Assembly: GCA_022701365.1 (NCBI GenBank)
Contig: JAKUHH010000148.1
Span: 62,001 to 126,000, forward strand
Origin: Mycocentrospora acerina
Taxonomy: Eukaryota; Ascomycota; Dothideomycetes; Pleosporales
Length of the DNA: 64,000 nucleotides
Reading direction: 5' to 3'
Positions 10,029-21,822 of the stretch are shown here, in pieces. The stretch's first letter is position 1. Each line of letters starts with the position of its first letter. Position numbers and translations under genes: made by a program. The notes under the pieces were generated by a model that saw only the letters and a program-made list of their open reading frames with translations, was not told the origin of the DNA and did no database searches.

Positions 10029-13000
10029 CTACCTGAGCACCTCGCTCCGCCTATTCATCCCCCCCGCCATAGCACTAGCCTGCAACCTAAATGCCCTCAA
10101 ATTCCCCGTCGCACTCCTCGACCGCGTCCTCACATCCCCATTTCCTATCCCATTTTCATTCCCACTCCTCGACCGAGAATGCATATTCTCCGCACCCATG
10201 TTCAAGCTCCCGCTTCGCATCAACCCGCCCGGTTTCTGCGCTGAAAACGAGCGCAAAGACCTCACGTCGTCGTTTTCTGGGACCTCGCTCAAGGGCATAC
10301 CACGCCCGACGCTTTGTGTTGGTGAGGGTGCCGCACGACCCCTTGGACGGGAGTTCATCTTCGTCATGAGTGCCGACATGGTCGCCGCGGGGGAGACGTG
10401 TGCCGGTGGGCTTTTTATTGAGGACGTGGAATTGACGCGTCGAAGTAGGCCTTCGGGCATGTCGTTTAGTGTTCTGGATCGTCGGCGGCCGTGGGAAAAG
10501 CGCGTTGTTGACGAGACTGAGGGGGAGCGGGTGAGAGAGCGGCTGGATGGTGGAGTGGCAAGACCGCTGTGGTGGGGTTGGGAAGTGGAGTTGTACGCTG
10601 CGAGCAGTTGGTCGAGGTTGACGCCTTGGGGGAGTTTGCTGAGGCGACGGATGGCTTTTTTGTTGGTGTCGATAAAGGTGGACATGGCTTGCAGTGCGTT
10701 GCTTTGCTGTTGATGTTCGTATGCCGGAACACTATTTGGAGTATTGTGCGCGCGGACATTGTGTTGCTCGTTGAGGTCCATGGTGCGTGGAGCTGTGAGG
10801 TGCGCGTTGCTTAGGTTCATTTCGATTTGCGAGATGACTTGATCAAAGTCGACGCCGTTATGCTCGTGACTGTGTTGATGCACACTCGAGGCGTCCATGA
10901 GATTATCTCGCGTGAGTACGAAAAACGATCCATCCCAGATTTTGCGTTTGAGGATGTTCCAGCGTGCTCGTGCGGGATTCCTCTCCATCTCGGGTTGGAA
11001 GACGGAGTAGCGTGCAAGCTTTGCGTAAAAGGCTTCAAGTCGGTTGGCCATGCGCTCCAGAACCTGCATCAGGAATGTGGATAGAACAGCAACCCGTTGA
11101 GTTTCAGACGCGGCATCGAGCTCAACAATCGTCTCAAACGCATCCATCCCTGCACATGCCTCTTCGCGAATCGACTCGAGAAACTCCATGTCGTACTGAA
11201 CTGAGCGTTGCGCATAGGCGATGATGCCCTTCTCGTGGTGACGCGCAGATTCGCTGTTGCAGGTGAATTGGCCAATTTGAGAGATCTCGTTGGAAGCAAC
11301 CATTGCGTCTGCTGAGCCCTTTGCACGAGCAATGATGCCAAGTACATCTGGGAGCTTGGTTGGGCCGGTCGATGAAGTCGCACTTGCAAGCATAAATGAG
11401 AGCTTGAGGTACAGTTCTTGGAGCTTTGCACCAAACAGAGCAGAAAAGCCGCCTTGCAGCAGTCGAGATTGGTAGTGGTAGAATCGGCGAACGCCACCCA
11501 TGTTGAACAAGTCGCCCTGGAACCAGACAATGGATGACTCCATGAACATGCCTACCTCAAAACTGGATGAGACAATGTGTTCCGTTGCCACACGAAGATA
11601 GCCGTTCCAGAGATCGTAGAGCATGCCGAGCTCTTCCGTCTGGTAGGCCGGCTTGGGTGTAATCTCACCGATGTAATACTTTGTCAAAAGAGACGAGACT
11701 TCCGGGTTGTTGGTATGAGCGAGAAGATCAAAAGACTTGCTGCAATCCACGCCGGCATTCGAGGCAATGATATTCCGGCCTCCTGGATGCATCGCACAGA
11801 ACTCGGTCGGATCGTAGACCTTGCCATGCACAGCAATCCACATGTTGGATCCAGGTGTGTGGCCAGTATGCATGGCCAGCTGGGACAGAGCGATAGTTGG
11901 TTGATTGCAGGGCAAAGGCTTTGGTGTCATGAAGACGTCGAGCATGAACCGTCTTTCGGCGAAAGCAGTGTTCAGAATCGTCTCGGCCGTCTCCATGGTT
12001 GGCGATCGATGATTGTACAACGCTTTGCGGATTCCAGACATTACGGAGTCAAAAACACCAACTGATCCGCAAACGTACAAATATCCGCCAATACCACCTT
12101 GTTTCTTGGACATGACGAGATCGCATATCGACTGACCTTGCTCGACAATAAGGGCATCAATATAGCGGGGTGCGATCTCCTTTTCTACCAAATCACTGGC
12201 AATCGGATCATATACCAAGCCTCTTGAGTCGCGCGAAAACGCTGTATGAACGTCCATCAGCCCTTCATTCACATACTGGCGAAGTTCTGCTTCGTAGCAG
12301 AATTTTTCACGCGACTGCACGCCAAGGTAGAGAGATGTCTTGCCCCATGTGCGTCCGCAGCGAGATTGCCAGAATGACCTCATAGGTGCAATACCTGAGC
12401 CTCCGGCAAACAAAGCAACAGGCGAAGTGTCGTCGTGAGGAAGTTGGAATGCAAACGGTCGAGAGACGCCAATTAGAATGTCCTCATCATCGAGCTGGTC
12501 CATTTCCTCGTTCACGGGCGGGTTGAGAAAGCCGCTACTTACACCGTTGCGTACAACTTTGGAGTCTCCTGCAAATGTGGAACAAAGCTCATATTCAGAC
12601 CGAGAGACAGTCTAGAAGAAGTTATTCATCAACTGGTTAAATTTAGCGGGAATACTTACCAAATCTACTGTACTTGGCAAGAGCTCGTCAGAGAATGTGG
12701 AAATGCTGTAGGTTCTGGGTACCTCAACTGGGACAAGGTCTGCGAGCCACGAAAGGTTTCCAGACAAATCAAATGCTTGGTCCCAGATTCGAATCGATGT
12801 ATCATGGACAGCTGCTTGTAAGAGATCGCCAAGAGAGGCACGTACAGGCCATTCATCAGTAGCAAGCACTTGGAGAACCGTGTGTGAGGACGCTCGTAGC
12901 ATGGTATGCAGCTTCGTCGCTAGTGCTTTGGTAATTGGTGCTAGATGGCCTTTGCGTAAAATGTCGATGACAGTGAGTTGTGGTCGACCAGTACGAGAAT

Positions 13001-15073
13001 TGGCATTCATGTGGTCAGCATAACGAGTCCATGTACGGTCAAGCGCTACGGGGTCCTCGAGCATGGCATCAAGTCCCAGAGCAGCAGCCACCTTTGCACA
13101 CTCAGTCCAGCTGTTCAGCGGCATGACTGCGAGTCGGTCTCCGGGTTGAAACGTTATACCAGTGTCCTGGATGTCGAGAGTAACCATAGCAACAGAGCGC
13201 TTTGGATCTGAATCGACGTGGTTCCGGCTAAGAATCCGTCCACGATAGCGACATTCTGCAAATGTTCCGCGCATCTCGTTCGGCTCAACGTCGCTGTTAC
13301 CACGAAATGGCTCAAGACGCTCTTTCATGGCCTCTGAAAATTCCTTGTGTGTTTGCTCCCAGGGTCTCATGGCATCAGTGGCTCCCGATGCACCGTTGGT
13401 TTCGGTTCTTCCAGACTTTCCAGCACACTCGAGAAGCTAAAATATGAGTTAGTTTGGAAATGACAGTACCTTTGATAGTTCCACTTACACCAAATACTTT
13501 ATAACGATGGGCTCCCATGAAACCGCGCTCTCCAGTGTACGCTTCGACAACACCATCTAGGACGCCTATGAGTCTAGGGTCGCCAGATGATTTGACATAA
13601 TCAGGTATTCTGTAATGGTACTCAATGGCAGCGATGAAAGCTCGTAGGTTGGACGGAAGCCACGCCCGGAGATGAACTCCCTCAGCACCGAGGAAGGAGT
13701 CGTATTTCTTGCGACCAAGGAAAGCATCCATCACAAGATATGGAGGGAACTGCAAACCAGACGTCGCAGGACAGCGACTCGACAATGGTGCTGAGAACTT
13801 GGCCCAACGCACCCACTCAGCTGGGGAAACATAGTTCTCTCCTGACCGATCGTTGGGGGAGATGGAATTGAAAGCTGTAGGCATGCGCTCGAGAATTTCC
13901 TTGAGGCGGATGAGCTCGCGTAGAAGACCCTCGTTGTTCCTATTCATAACATGTTCTTGACAGGCTGCGATTGCATCAGGACCATGCTGAAAGCTCGCCG
14001 ATGTGTCCGCGCATCCCTTTAGAAATGCTGTTTCGGCGTTGTCACCAAACATGCCCCATCGTAGCCGTGTATTGTCGAAACGACCGACGTAGGGATACTT
14101 GGATAGAGGATCAATATAATCCACGTTGTAGGAAGACTGGTCGAAGAATGTAAGATGAGGGATAGACCGGCCCATACGAAGACAGATTTGAACATATGGT
14201 AGTCCAATACTGAGAGGAATATTCTTGACCTCGTCGCCAAGATCCTCGCACATGGCCACTCCTTTCAGTTTAAGAGGCTTCGCTGCAACGTTGATGCCTT
14301 CGTTGCCGTCGTGCCTCTCTTCGTATCTGTAGATTGAACACAGCATACCCAAGGCAACAAGAGCAGCCCATAGCGCTTTATCGGGAATGATATCAGCATT
14401 GCCTTCCACAATTGGCAGTGCAGCGACTGCTTCTCGAACGCGGCCACGGGCGATGCAGCCGGGCATTCTTTCGCAAAGGTCCATCCAAACTCTCCCGGGT
14501 GAGTTACGCAGGGCGCCAGGAGCTTCACTTGTATCTGGTGGTTGAAAGCCGTATTCGGTACTAAGATATCCATCCCGCCAACCGGTAGTTATTCCAACTT
14601 CTTCTGCTCGTAAAATGACTTGACGTGCGGGAGCTCCAAGTGCTACAGCGAGCAAGTCGCGTTCGTCTACGTTGAGCCTGTCGAGGCTCTTCACGCCTTT
14701 GGCGTTCTGGATCTCCTTGATCTCGGCCATGGAAGGCACATTTGAATAGAGAAGTTCGTTGATGGCTTTGCGTTCTCTGATACTCATTAGCTTTGCTTGT
14801 GGAAAAGTAAACGATTTATCAACCTTTGCCGCAGGAAGTCTTCTACATTCACATTTGCAGGAATCTAGGGCTGTTAGCGAGTCTACTTTTGTTTTATATT
14901 CAACAACTCACTCCGAACGCTGCGTGTACATCTCCCGGCTGCGCATAGCCAGAAAATGTGCATCCACGAGGTCCCATCTGACTACCTCTCATACTACCAG
15001 CAGTCGACCCCACTGGACATACTGCTCCCGCTGTTCCAGAGACGGGGCATCGGTCTCCCATTCTCGACGCCAT
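10029..15073 (-). CDS. IDO/PrnB-like haem domain fused to FAD/NADPH reductase and cytochrome b5
   Basis: Five exons: 15073-14912, 14864-14824, 14776-13489, 13436-12660, 12611-10029; introns of 47-52 bases with clear branch sites; 1,616 residues. Residues about 1-500 resemble the indoleamine 2,3-dioxygenase/PrnB superfamily (former DUF1864), with H491 in GAHRYKVFG as candidate proximal haem ligand. Residues about 520-945 are a P450-reductase-type module: FAD motif RTYS at 738-741, NADPH motifs GGSGIAPM (826) and YVCGS (935). No flavodoxin domain precedes it. Cytochrome b5 follows, with axial histidines H1031 (HPGG) and H1055. Residues about 1080-1330 look helical and unassigned; the tail to 1616 is Ser/Arg-rich and probably disordered. 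The order suggests a self-sufficient NADPH-driven haem oxygenase; substrate and cell location are unknown. Domain calls come from motif reading, and the IDO/PrnB assignment is the least certain. Confidence 0.85.
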
Positions 15074-17693
15074 ATCGAGAGTTTAGCTTTCTCGTCCTAG
15101 AAAATAGTTGCAGGAAATAAGATGATTGTTGCAAAAAATGCGCGATCAACGCTACTAAAAACGAATCAGGGGTATACAATTGAATGAAATTGAATTAGCA
15201 TCACAGACTCGCTGTTGTTGGTGGAGAAACCGAACGCGACATAAGAAGATGAAGGTACTCTGCAGGAGGAGACCTATATGAGGCTACCGCATGGGCACGA
15301 CACGGCGGCCCGAATCATTTACGTCTGTCATGGCTGGGTCAAATGTCAGTGTCGCAATCGTGTTATTGGCATTGTGTGTGCCCTAGGAAATCTGGCTTGG
15401 CTGACACACAGAAGCCTTTTTGATGGTTCAGCTTCGACGCCAACCTTCCACCGTTTGAACGGCGGTTAGTGTCACGGGAAACACCCTGTCAGCTAGCTGT
15501 TATGGGTAGTGACAGTGAAACAAGACGGTGAATGGTTGTAGGTGGTGAGCTGTCTGAGTGATCAGCCCTGAGGTGTAAGCTCAAGCTCGAGCACATACAC
15601 ACGGCGAGTGCAGGTTGAAACGGCCACGTTCAATTGCTCCTGATCCCCTAGGTACCTGACGACTCGTCTATTCACAGCTCTAGAACAATGGACGTCGGCG
15701 ATCTACGAGGCTAGCCAAGCATACGATCAGTGCAATCCAGGTTACTGGACGCGTGCTCTCGGCTCCACATGCCTCGACACACGACACGACATCCGTTAGA
15801 GGCGCTTTCGGTCAGGGGGCGCCGCGTCATCTCTGGCGAAAAATCGTGCGTAAGCCAGGGCCTTTTTACAACGTTGTGCGACTAGACTTTTGAGTGGTTG
15901 AACTCGATGGTGAAACCTGCGGAGCAAGGGTTGTGGAGAAGGTAAATTGCTGTAGCGCGCGGGAAAGGCGACATCGTTGTAGAATCGCGGAGATAATTCG
16001 AGATTCAATCTAGCAGTCAAACGCTGTTTAACGATGTTAGGCAACTAAGCCTTCAAGCTCAAGCTTTTGTTATTTTGCTTGCTGCGACACAAGGCGCTGC
16101 AACGCAGTAGAGTGGATCCATCTTCTCCGTGCGACAGCCTGAATCACCGATTCATTGAAGAAAGATCTTAGCGCCATGTCCATGTGCAATGTAACTATGA
16201 CGCGTCCCAGATTTGCCTCATTTCTCCTTGTCCTAAAATCACAGTAGATATTTCAGACTTGCCATTTAGCTAGGTAATATTTCATTTCACATATAGCTTT
16301 CTTCTCCTTTTCCTGCTAGTGTCGCTGACTCGTGATTTCATCTGGAGAGTATCAACGACCTATTGAGTTACCACCTTGGCATGAATTTAAGCTTGTAGCA
16401 CCCTGAAATCAGTAAGCAACTAGCTTTAAACAATACATCAACAATGTCAGGACAACATCCCACAAACTTTTGCAATTATTACATGTAGACAGAGTACTTG
16501 GAGAGAAAAATTGCAATCTCCAATTTTCAACTTTGACAGAACAAAGTGCACAAAATAACGCATTGCCAATCAAATAGCGGACGAAAAATTTCCGTTTGCG
16601 TCAGAAGTTCACTGTCTCTCACTCACTAGTTGAAAGTGCTATCTTCTCAGCTTAATAATAAACAACGATGTCGCAGCTGAAGGCCATACCCTTTCCAAAA
16701 CGAATTCAGGCTTCCAGCCAACCACTGTGGCTGTAAAGCAAGATATGGGCACTATAAGACAGATTGCGAATATACAACTCCCTAATAAGTATAATGATCC
16801 CTCCATTCCTGACCTATAAATATACAGTCCCACTCTGTAGAGGAAAAAGTAAGCTCCTAGCCAGAAATCTATGCACGTTTGGAACCAGTCCACTCAGCTG
16901 TTGAACGGAGAAATAATAGCAAAAAGTTGATTAGGAAGTTATGTAAGTAAATAAGAGAACACATCATATACTCCATCCCCCCACACTCCTTGCACACCCG
17001 TGAATTGTCCTCCTCACCCTTCATCAGCAACGGCAAGCCGAGTCTTACCTCCCCGTCACACATCCTCTTCCCAATAGCATCCGCCCATCTGCAACGGACG
17101 GTGTAGATTATTTTCAGCGATGAAGGAGAGAGTAAGCACGGGATTGCCACTAGAAGATTGTAGAGCAGTTGTTTTGATATTGTCTTGTGTGTGCGTACAT
17201 ACATACATTCATGCATTAATTCCGAACAAGCACACGAGAAATAGGGAAGTTGGGTGGGAAACGTAATTCCACCGCTTCTACTACTCCTTGGACTTTTCAA
17301 ATACCATTTCCATTTCCATTTCCATTTCCACACTCACATTCATATTGACAAATGTCGCATCTAAGCACCAATTGATCTACTAGCTGTGTGGGGAGCGAAT
17401 GGATAATGTAGGTCTACGCGACAAGAATCGTTATCATAATCATAACCACAGCCAACACCTCTCCCTCCCTCCCTCCCTCCCTCCCACAGAAACAGAAGTC
17501 ACCAATTTTTTTTAAAACCATCCAGCAAATGACTTCTCTCGTTTAAAAAAGGAGGGAAAAAAAAATCAAATTCCCCCCCCCCCCCCCAAAAAAATCAAAC
17601 CCCGCCCTAAACATAAAATTCAAACTGCACAAGCTATTTCCAGGAATAAAAAATAAAAATAAAATAAAATAGGAAATGCAAGAAAACAAGACC
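15074..17693. other. Long intergenic region upstream of the fusion gene
   Basis: A 2.6-kb gap that should contain the fusion-gene promoter and the 3' end of the DUF4246 gene. Simple repeats are CATTTC at about 17304-17330, CCCT at about 17460-17485 and a 15-base poly-C run at 17573-17587. No open frame here resembles a protein family. Confidence 0.5.
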
Positions 17694-18197
17694 TCAATGC
17701 TCACAAAAGCTATAAGAATGCTGCTGCCAGCCCTCCTCAGCAACAACATGAAACGCGCTCCTCTCGCGCATAAGCTCCTTACGATGGCGCGCCGCCTCGT
17801 CTGCACTCATGGGGAGACCCTCTTTCCCGCCCTGCTCGAACCATGCGCGCACCATTTCCATGAGTTCAACGGGGAGAGTGGCATTTGCGTCTGCGGCGTC
17901 GGGATTGGCAGAGCCGCCTGGGACGGGGAGACCGGAGTCGTGCAGGAGGGTGAGGATTTCGGGGGGGAGTTTGGAGAGGGCGAGGTGGTGGGAGGGGGTG
18001 GTGGGGGGGCCGCCGAGGACGGAGTCGAGCCACCAGGATAGTTGCTGGGGGGGTACGTTTGCGGTGGAGAGGATGCGTTTGGTGGGGTCGACGAGCCAGA
18101 GGGCGATGAAGCGGCGGTGGCCGGGGAGGGTGGGGTCGGTGAGACGGAAGGGGGAGACGCGGTGTTGGCTGGTGGTGGTAAGTATGTGGAAGATATT

Positions 18198-18241
<44 letters not shown>

Positions 18242-20147
18242 GAGGAGCTTACAAGACGTTTGGAAATGCGAGGAGTCTTCCCTCGCGCGTGTCGACACTA
18301 CCGTAGTTTTGCAGACAGGGCGAGTTTCCCTGCCCGAGACTCGTGCCGTAAACCTTCTCCAGCCAGTGGTAGCTGTCCTGTCCGACGCTGTACTCGGAGT
18401 CGTCTTGAAGGTACGCAGAGGTTTGCATGCGAAAGGACAGGTTAGTGTCGGTGACGTTTTCGCTGTCGAGGTAGTACAGCGCCGTGGCGCAAATGTGCTC
18501 GTTCATCTGGCCTTCTACGTGCCAGCCGCCAATGGGGAAGTCTGGCTTCTCAGGCGTCAGTTCAATGGACGCCATTTTGACAATGACCTGCAGGCCCGAC
18601 TCGCGGTATCGGTCGATAAGACGCTTGCCATTCTTGGGTGTGTAGTCGACGTCTGAGAAGGAGGGCTCAGGCATGACTGGTTTGCGCGTGGTTTTCCACT
18701 TGAAATCTTTGATATCTTCTGCAACATCTTCCTCCTCCATTCCATTTTGCTCGATTGAGCTGGGGTCATTGGGATCGTATCCATGCTCTCTCGTGAATCC
18801 TTCGGCGTCGAATTCCACTTCATCAGACCCCTCGGGGATGTTGAGAGTCCAGTTTTCCTCATTGTCGTCACTTAATACAAACATGGATTAGCCATACTTC
18901 AAAACTGCGCAAGTGGCACGTCACTTACTCTGCATGGCTTGGCCTTGGATATCGAGGACACCTACGCCCAGCGCCTTGAGATATATTACAATCAGTCACC
19001 AAAGACAGACATTGATCCCACATGGGAAGAGATGTCTCAATCAGCTTCTCAATCGTACGGTAAATATCCGGATACTTATTCGGGTGGAGGTTATTGATAT
19101 AGCTGGTAAACTTGACGGAGCCATCCTCTTGAAAGCCAAAGTTCGCCGGCAGCCATTGATAAGTGTCAGACCAGTAGTTTGGTGGCACTTCACCAGATCC
19201 CACACCGTATCTGAATCGATCATTGCTGTCAACGACTCTTACTTCCTTGGGAATAATGTCGCCTTTTCCAGCCCACTTTTCAACCGCGTCGTCCACTCCA
19301 ACGACTTCATCCTTGAAAACGCGGGAGCGACCATACACGAGGGGATACATGGACGGATGAATCAGATCCTGCACCATATCATTGGAGTTTGGATGCCAAT
19401 CAGGCGCCGCCGCATGGTCAGCCTTGAGCTTCTCAAACGCACTTTTCAACGCCTCATGAAGCTCAGGGGAAACAAGCTTGTCCGACTTGGCCACAGAAGC
19501 AGACGCATCGAGCGTGGGAATGATGCCAGACTTTTCAAAATACTTGGCCTTGCTGCGCAGTTCTTGGACGCACTTTGTTGCACTCGTTAGCCCGGGAGAA
19601 GAAGGAATTACAATCGCAAGTCGGATATACATACACAATCGAATGCCGTCTCCGACATGATCCCCTCCAGAGTCTCCATGCGGCCGTTCCCATCGTCCTG
19701 GAGCTGAAGCTCACCGGTATTGTCATTCCACCACTGACGTTTTGCGCCAATAGCCAGCTGCATAAACTGCTCGTCTGGAATGGCAAGCGCCTCCTTGCGC
19801 CACTTTGCTACAATCTCGTCGTCAAATACCTTTTTCTGCCAGTCTTCCTTGTCGGACAGCTTCTCCATGACATTCAGCATGGCGAGTTCACGGAGGAACA
19901 GAAGTTCCGACGAGGACCCATCGTTTGAACCATGGGCGCCGATGGGGTAGAAGCCGTAGTCGCCCTCGTCGTTGGCACGGACGGGGAGTCCCAGGCCGGG
20001 GTAAAGGTACGTGGTTGGTCGAACGAATGGTTGCGTCGTCTCTGGCGTATCATCCTGGGCTGATGGGGATTGGGGTTGGGATTGGGATTGGGAATCAGAT
20101 GATGCAGCTGCAGCCTTTGCCTGCTTGATGAGTGTAGTTCTCGCCAT
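17694..20147 (-). CDS. DUF4246 family protein (four exons)
   Basis: Member of the fungal DUF4246 family, whose biochemical role is not established to my knowledge. Exons: 20147-19635, 19572-18929, 18870-18253 and 18168-17694; introns 62, 58 and 84 bases; 749 residues. Family hallmarks are GWHVEGQMNEHICATALYYLDSEN in exon 3, and, restored across the third intron, FPNVFQHRVSPFRLTDP followed by GHRRFIALWLVDP. Conserved His and Arg residues in these blocks recall 2-oxoglutarate/Fe(II) oxygenase-type beta-helix enzymes, but that is inference. The start at 20147 (MARTTLIKQ) precedes a Gln/Ser-rich disordered stretch and then the conserved TTYLYPGLGLPVR segment. An upstream in-frame ATG would add a non-conserved leader. 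Intron 3 contains TA and GA dinucleotide runs (18199-18240). Confidence 0.82.
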
Positions 20148-20692
20148 GTTGTGGACTGTGATTGTGACTGGAGTTTGAATTGGAATCCGTAGTGATGCTC
20201 GCACTCTATATAAACCCCGTGTGATGAACATGCACTATACCCAATGCTACTTTTCTGGATGCGCTACCAAAGGCTGCAGCGCGCTGCCTGTTCAGCTTGG
20301 TTCAGAGGGGTGTTGGGACTAGGGGAAGTTGGATGCGAGACCAGGCAGCCAACACGGTTAGCGCAGGCGGCAACGACCTAAGTGAGATGTATGTTTGTTC
20401 GCGTATTGGAAAACCCTAGTCATGACCAAAGCACACCTCTCATCATATCTTCAAACTCTGAATCAAAATCACCCCAATTTCAACCCAAGAAAAAAACGCT
20501 TTTGTCGCAAGAAACATCACGGTCGTGGTTGCACATGCCAAACGTGTAGCTAGACAGCCGAGACCCTATTTAGCCAGCGACGTCATATCATCTTACCCCT
20601 TCATCCTCATCACAGCCTCTCACCAACCCCACACACACGTCCCCCCCCCCACTCACATACACATATACGCAAACAAAAAAAACATAAACACA
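20148..20692. promoter_or_regulatory. Divergent promoter of DUF4246 and GFA-like genes
   Basis: A 545-base divergent spacer with CA-rich and poly-C stretches immediately 5' of the GFA-like start. No other feature seen. Confidence 0.5.
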
Positions 20693-21445
20693 ATGAGCAC
20701 CCCACGTCCCTTCCCCATCGTAACTGGGCGCTGCGTGTGCAACGCAGTGCGGTACCGGCTGCTCAAGCCCCCCCTCTTCTGCAACGCCTGCCACTGCCCA
20801 GTCTGCCAAAAGTACTCTGGCGGACCGTTTGTCACGCACGCCTTGATCGAAACCAGCAACATCACCGTCATTTCCTCTACAGCCCCAACTACTGTGTCGT
20901 GGCCCCTTAAGACGGGAGGCATGCACACCCATATAGAGTGCAAAGAGTGCAGTACGCAGCTATGGGGCCACTATAACCAGTGGGAGGGGAATGTGATTGC
21001 TGATGTGCGGGTTGGCACGCTGGATGTCCCTGGGCTGATGATGCCGGATATGCATTCTTTTGTGGAGAGCAAGATTGAGTGGATGGCGTTGCCTGAGGGG
21101 GCGCGGACGTCGCAGAGGCATTATGATTACAAGACTGCGTGGCCGAAGAGTAGTTTGAAGAGGTTGGAGGAGTGTTTGGAAAAGTTCAAGGCGGAGGAAA
21201 GGGAGAAGAAGAGTGCGCAGGTGAAGGTTGTGGGGGTGGTGGACGATGTTGGGGGAGAGGGGGAGAAGACGCCAACGGGGGTTGACGCCGAGGAGGTGGA
21301 TGATGAAGAGGACGACGAGGCGTTTGAGAAGCGATTCAAAGAGACGGAAAGAGCGCTGCAGGAGAGGCTAGAGCGATTGACGCTGAAGCTGAGTTGTGTT
21401 GATACGCAGAGGGAGGGGGGAGAGGTCGTTGGAAAGGCTATTTGA
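20693..21445 (+). CDS. GFA/CENP-V domain zinc protein
   Basis: Glutathione-dependent formaldehyde-activating (GFA)/CENP-V family, Mss4-like fold, 250 residues, single exon. The zinc-binding cysteines are clear: C14 and C16 (RCVC), C30, C33, C35 and C38 in the CNACHCPVC block, and C83/C86 in IECKEC. The conserved GGPF follows the second cluster. The C-terminal third is charged, with an acidic run DDEEDDEAFEKRF and a likely coiled coil, which is longer than minimal GFA proteins. The start at 20693 is chosen because the family domain begins ten residues later; the open frame upstream is not conserved. Most fungal members have no proven substrate, so a formaldehyde role is not assumed, although a glutathione-dependent formaldehyde dehydrogenase gene lies about 32 kb away. 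Confidence 0.85.
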   Translation: MSTPRPFPIVTGRCVCNAVRYRLLKPPLFCNACHCPVCQKYSGGPFVTHALIETSNITVISSTAPTTVSWPLKTGGMHTHIECKECSTQLWGHYNQWEGNVIADVRVGTLDVPGLMMPDMHSFVESKIEWMALPEGARTSQRHYDYKTAWPKSSLKRLEECLEKFKAEEREKKSAQVKVVGVVDDVGGEGEKTPTGVDAEEVDDEEDDEAFEKRFKETERALQERLERLTLKLSCVDTQREGGEVVGKAI

Positions 21446-21822
21446 ATTGGGCATTTTCACTATTATTACCACTACCACTACCACTATCATCCGTCTGTGG
21501 TGGTTGGGCCAGAAGATAGAAGAAGAAAAAGAAGAAGGTGACGGGGTTTTTTTTAATAGCACAGAAGAAGCACGGGTCAGATCAATATACCCAAACGAAG
21601 CAGACAAAAGGGCAGACAACAAACATGGACGACAACTACTTTTTAAAAAAAAAATACAAGAACAAATCAAAATACATATTGTTAATTAAAGCACAAGACC
21701 AAGCATTTGTTCATTCATTCATTCAAGAAAATATACATGTATGTATTTGTTACAAGAAAATATAAATACATGTTCCACTTCAGTCTAACACACTATATTT
21801 TTTTTCTCTCTCTCTCTTCAAA
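21446..21822. other. Convergent spacer
   Basis: Between the 3' ends of the GFA-like (+) and MHR1/mL67 (-) genes. Contains ACCACT repeats at about 21466-21486, several A runs and a TC run at about 21800-21815. No gene seen. Confidence 0.5.

Noticed and set aside
13375..14787. ATG at 14787 as the start of the fusion gene
   Set aside because: Two upstream exons join with good donor, branch and acceptor sites and give coherent protein (HAAFG-IPANVNVEDFLRQR-ERKAINELL). The ATG then falls inside an intron.
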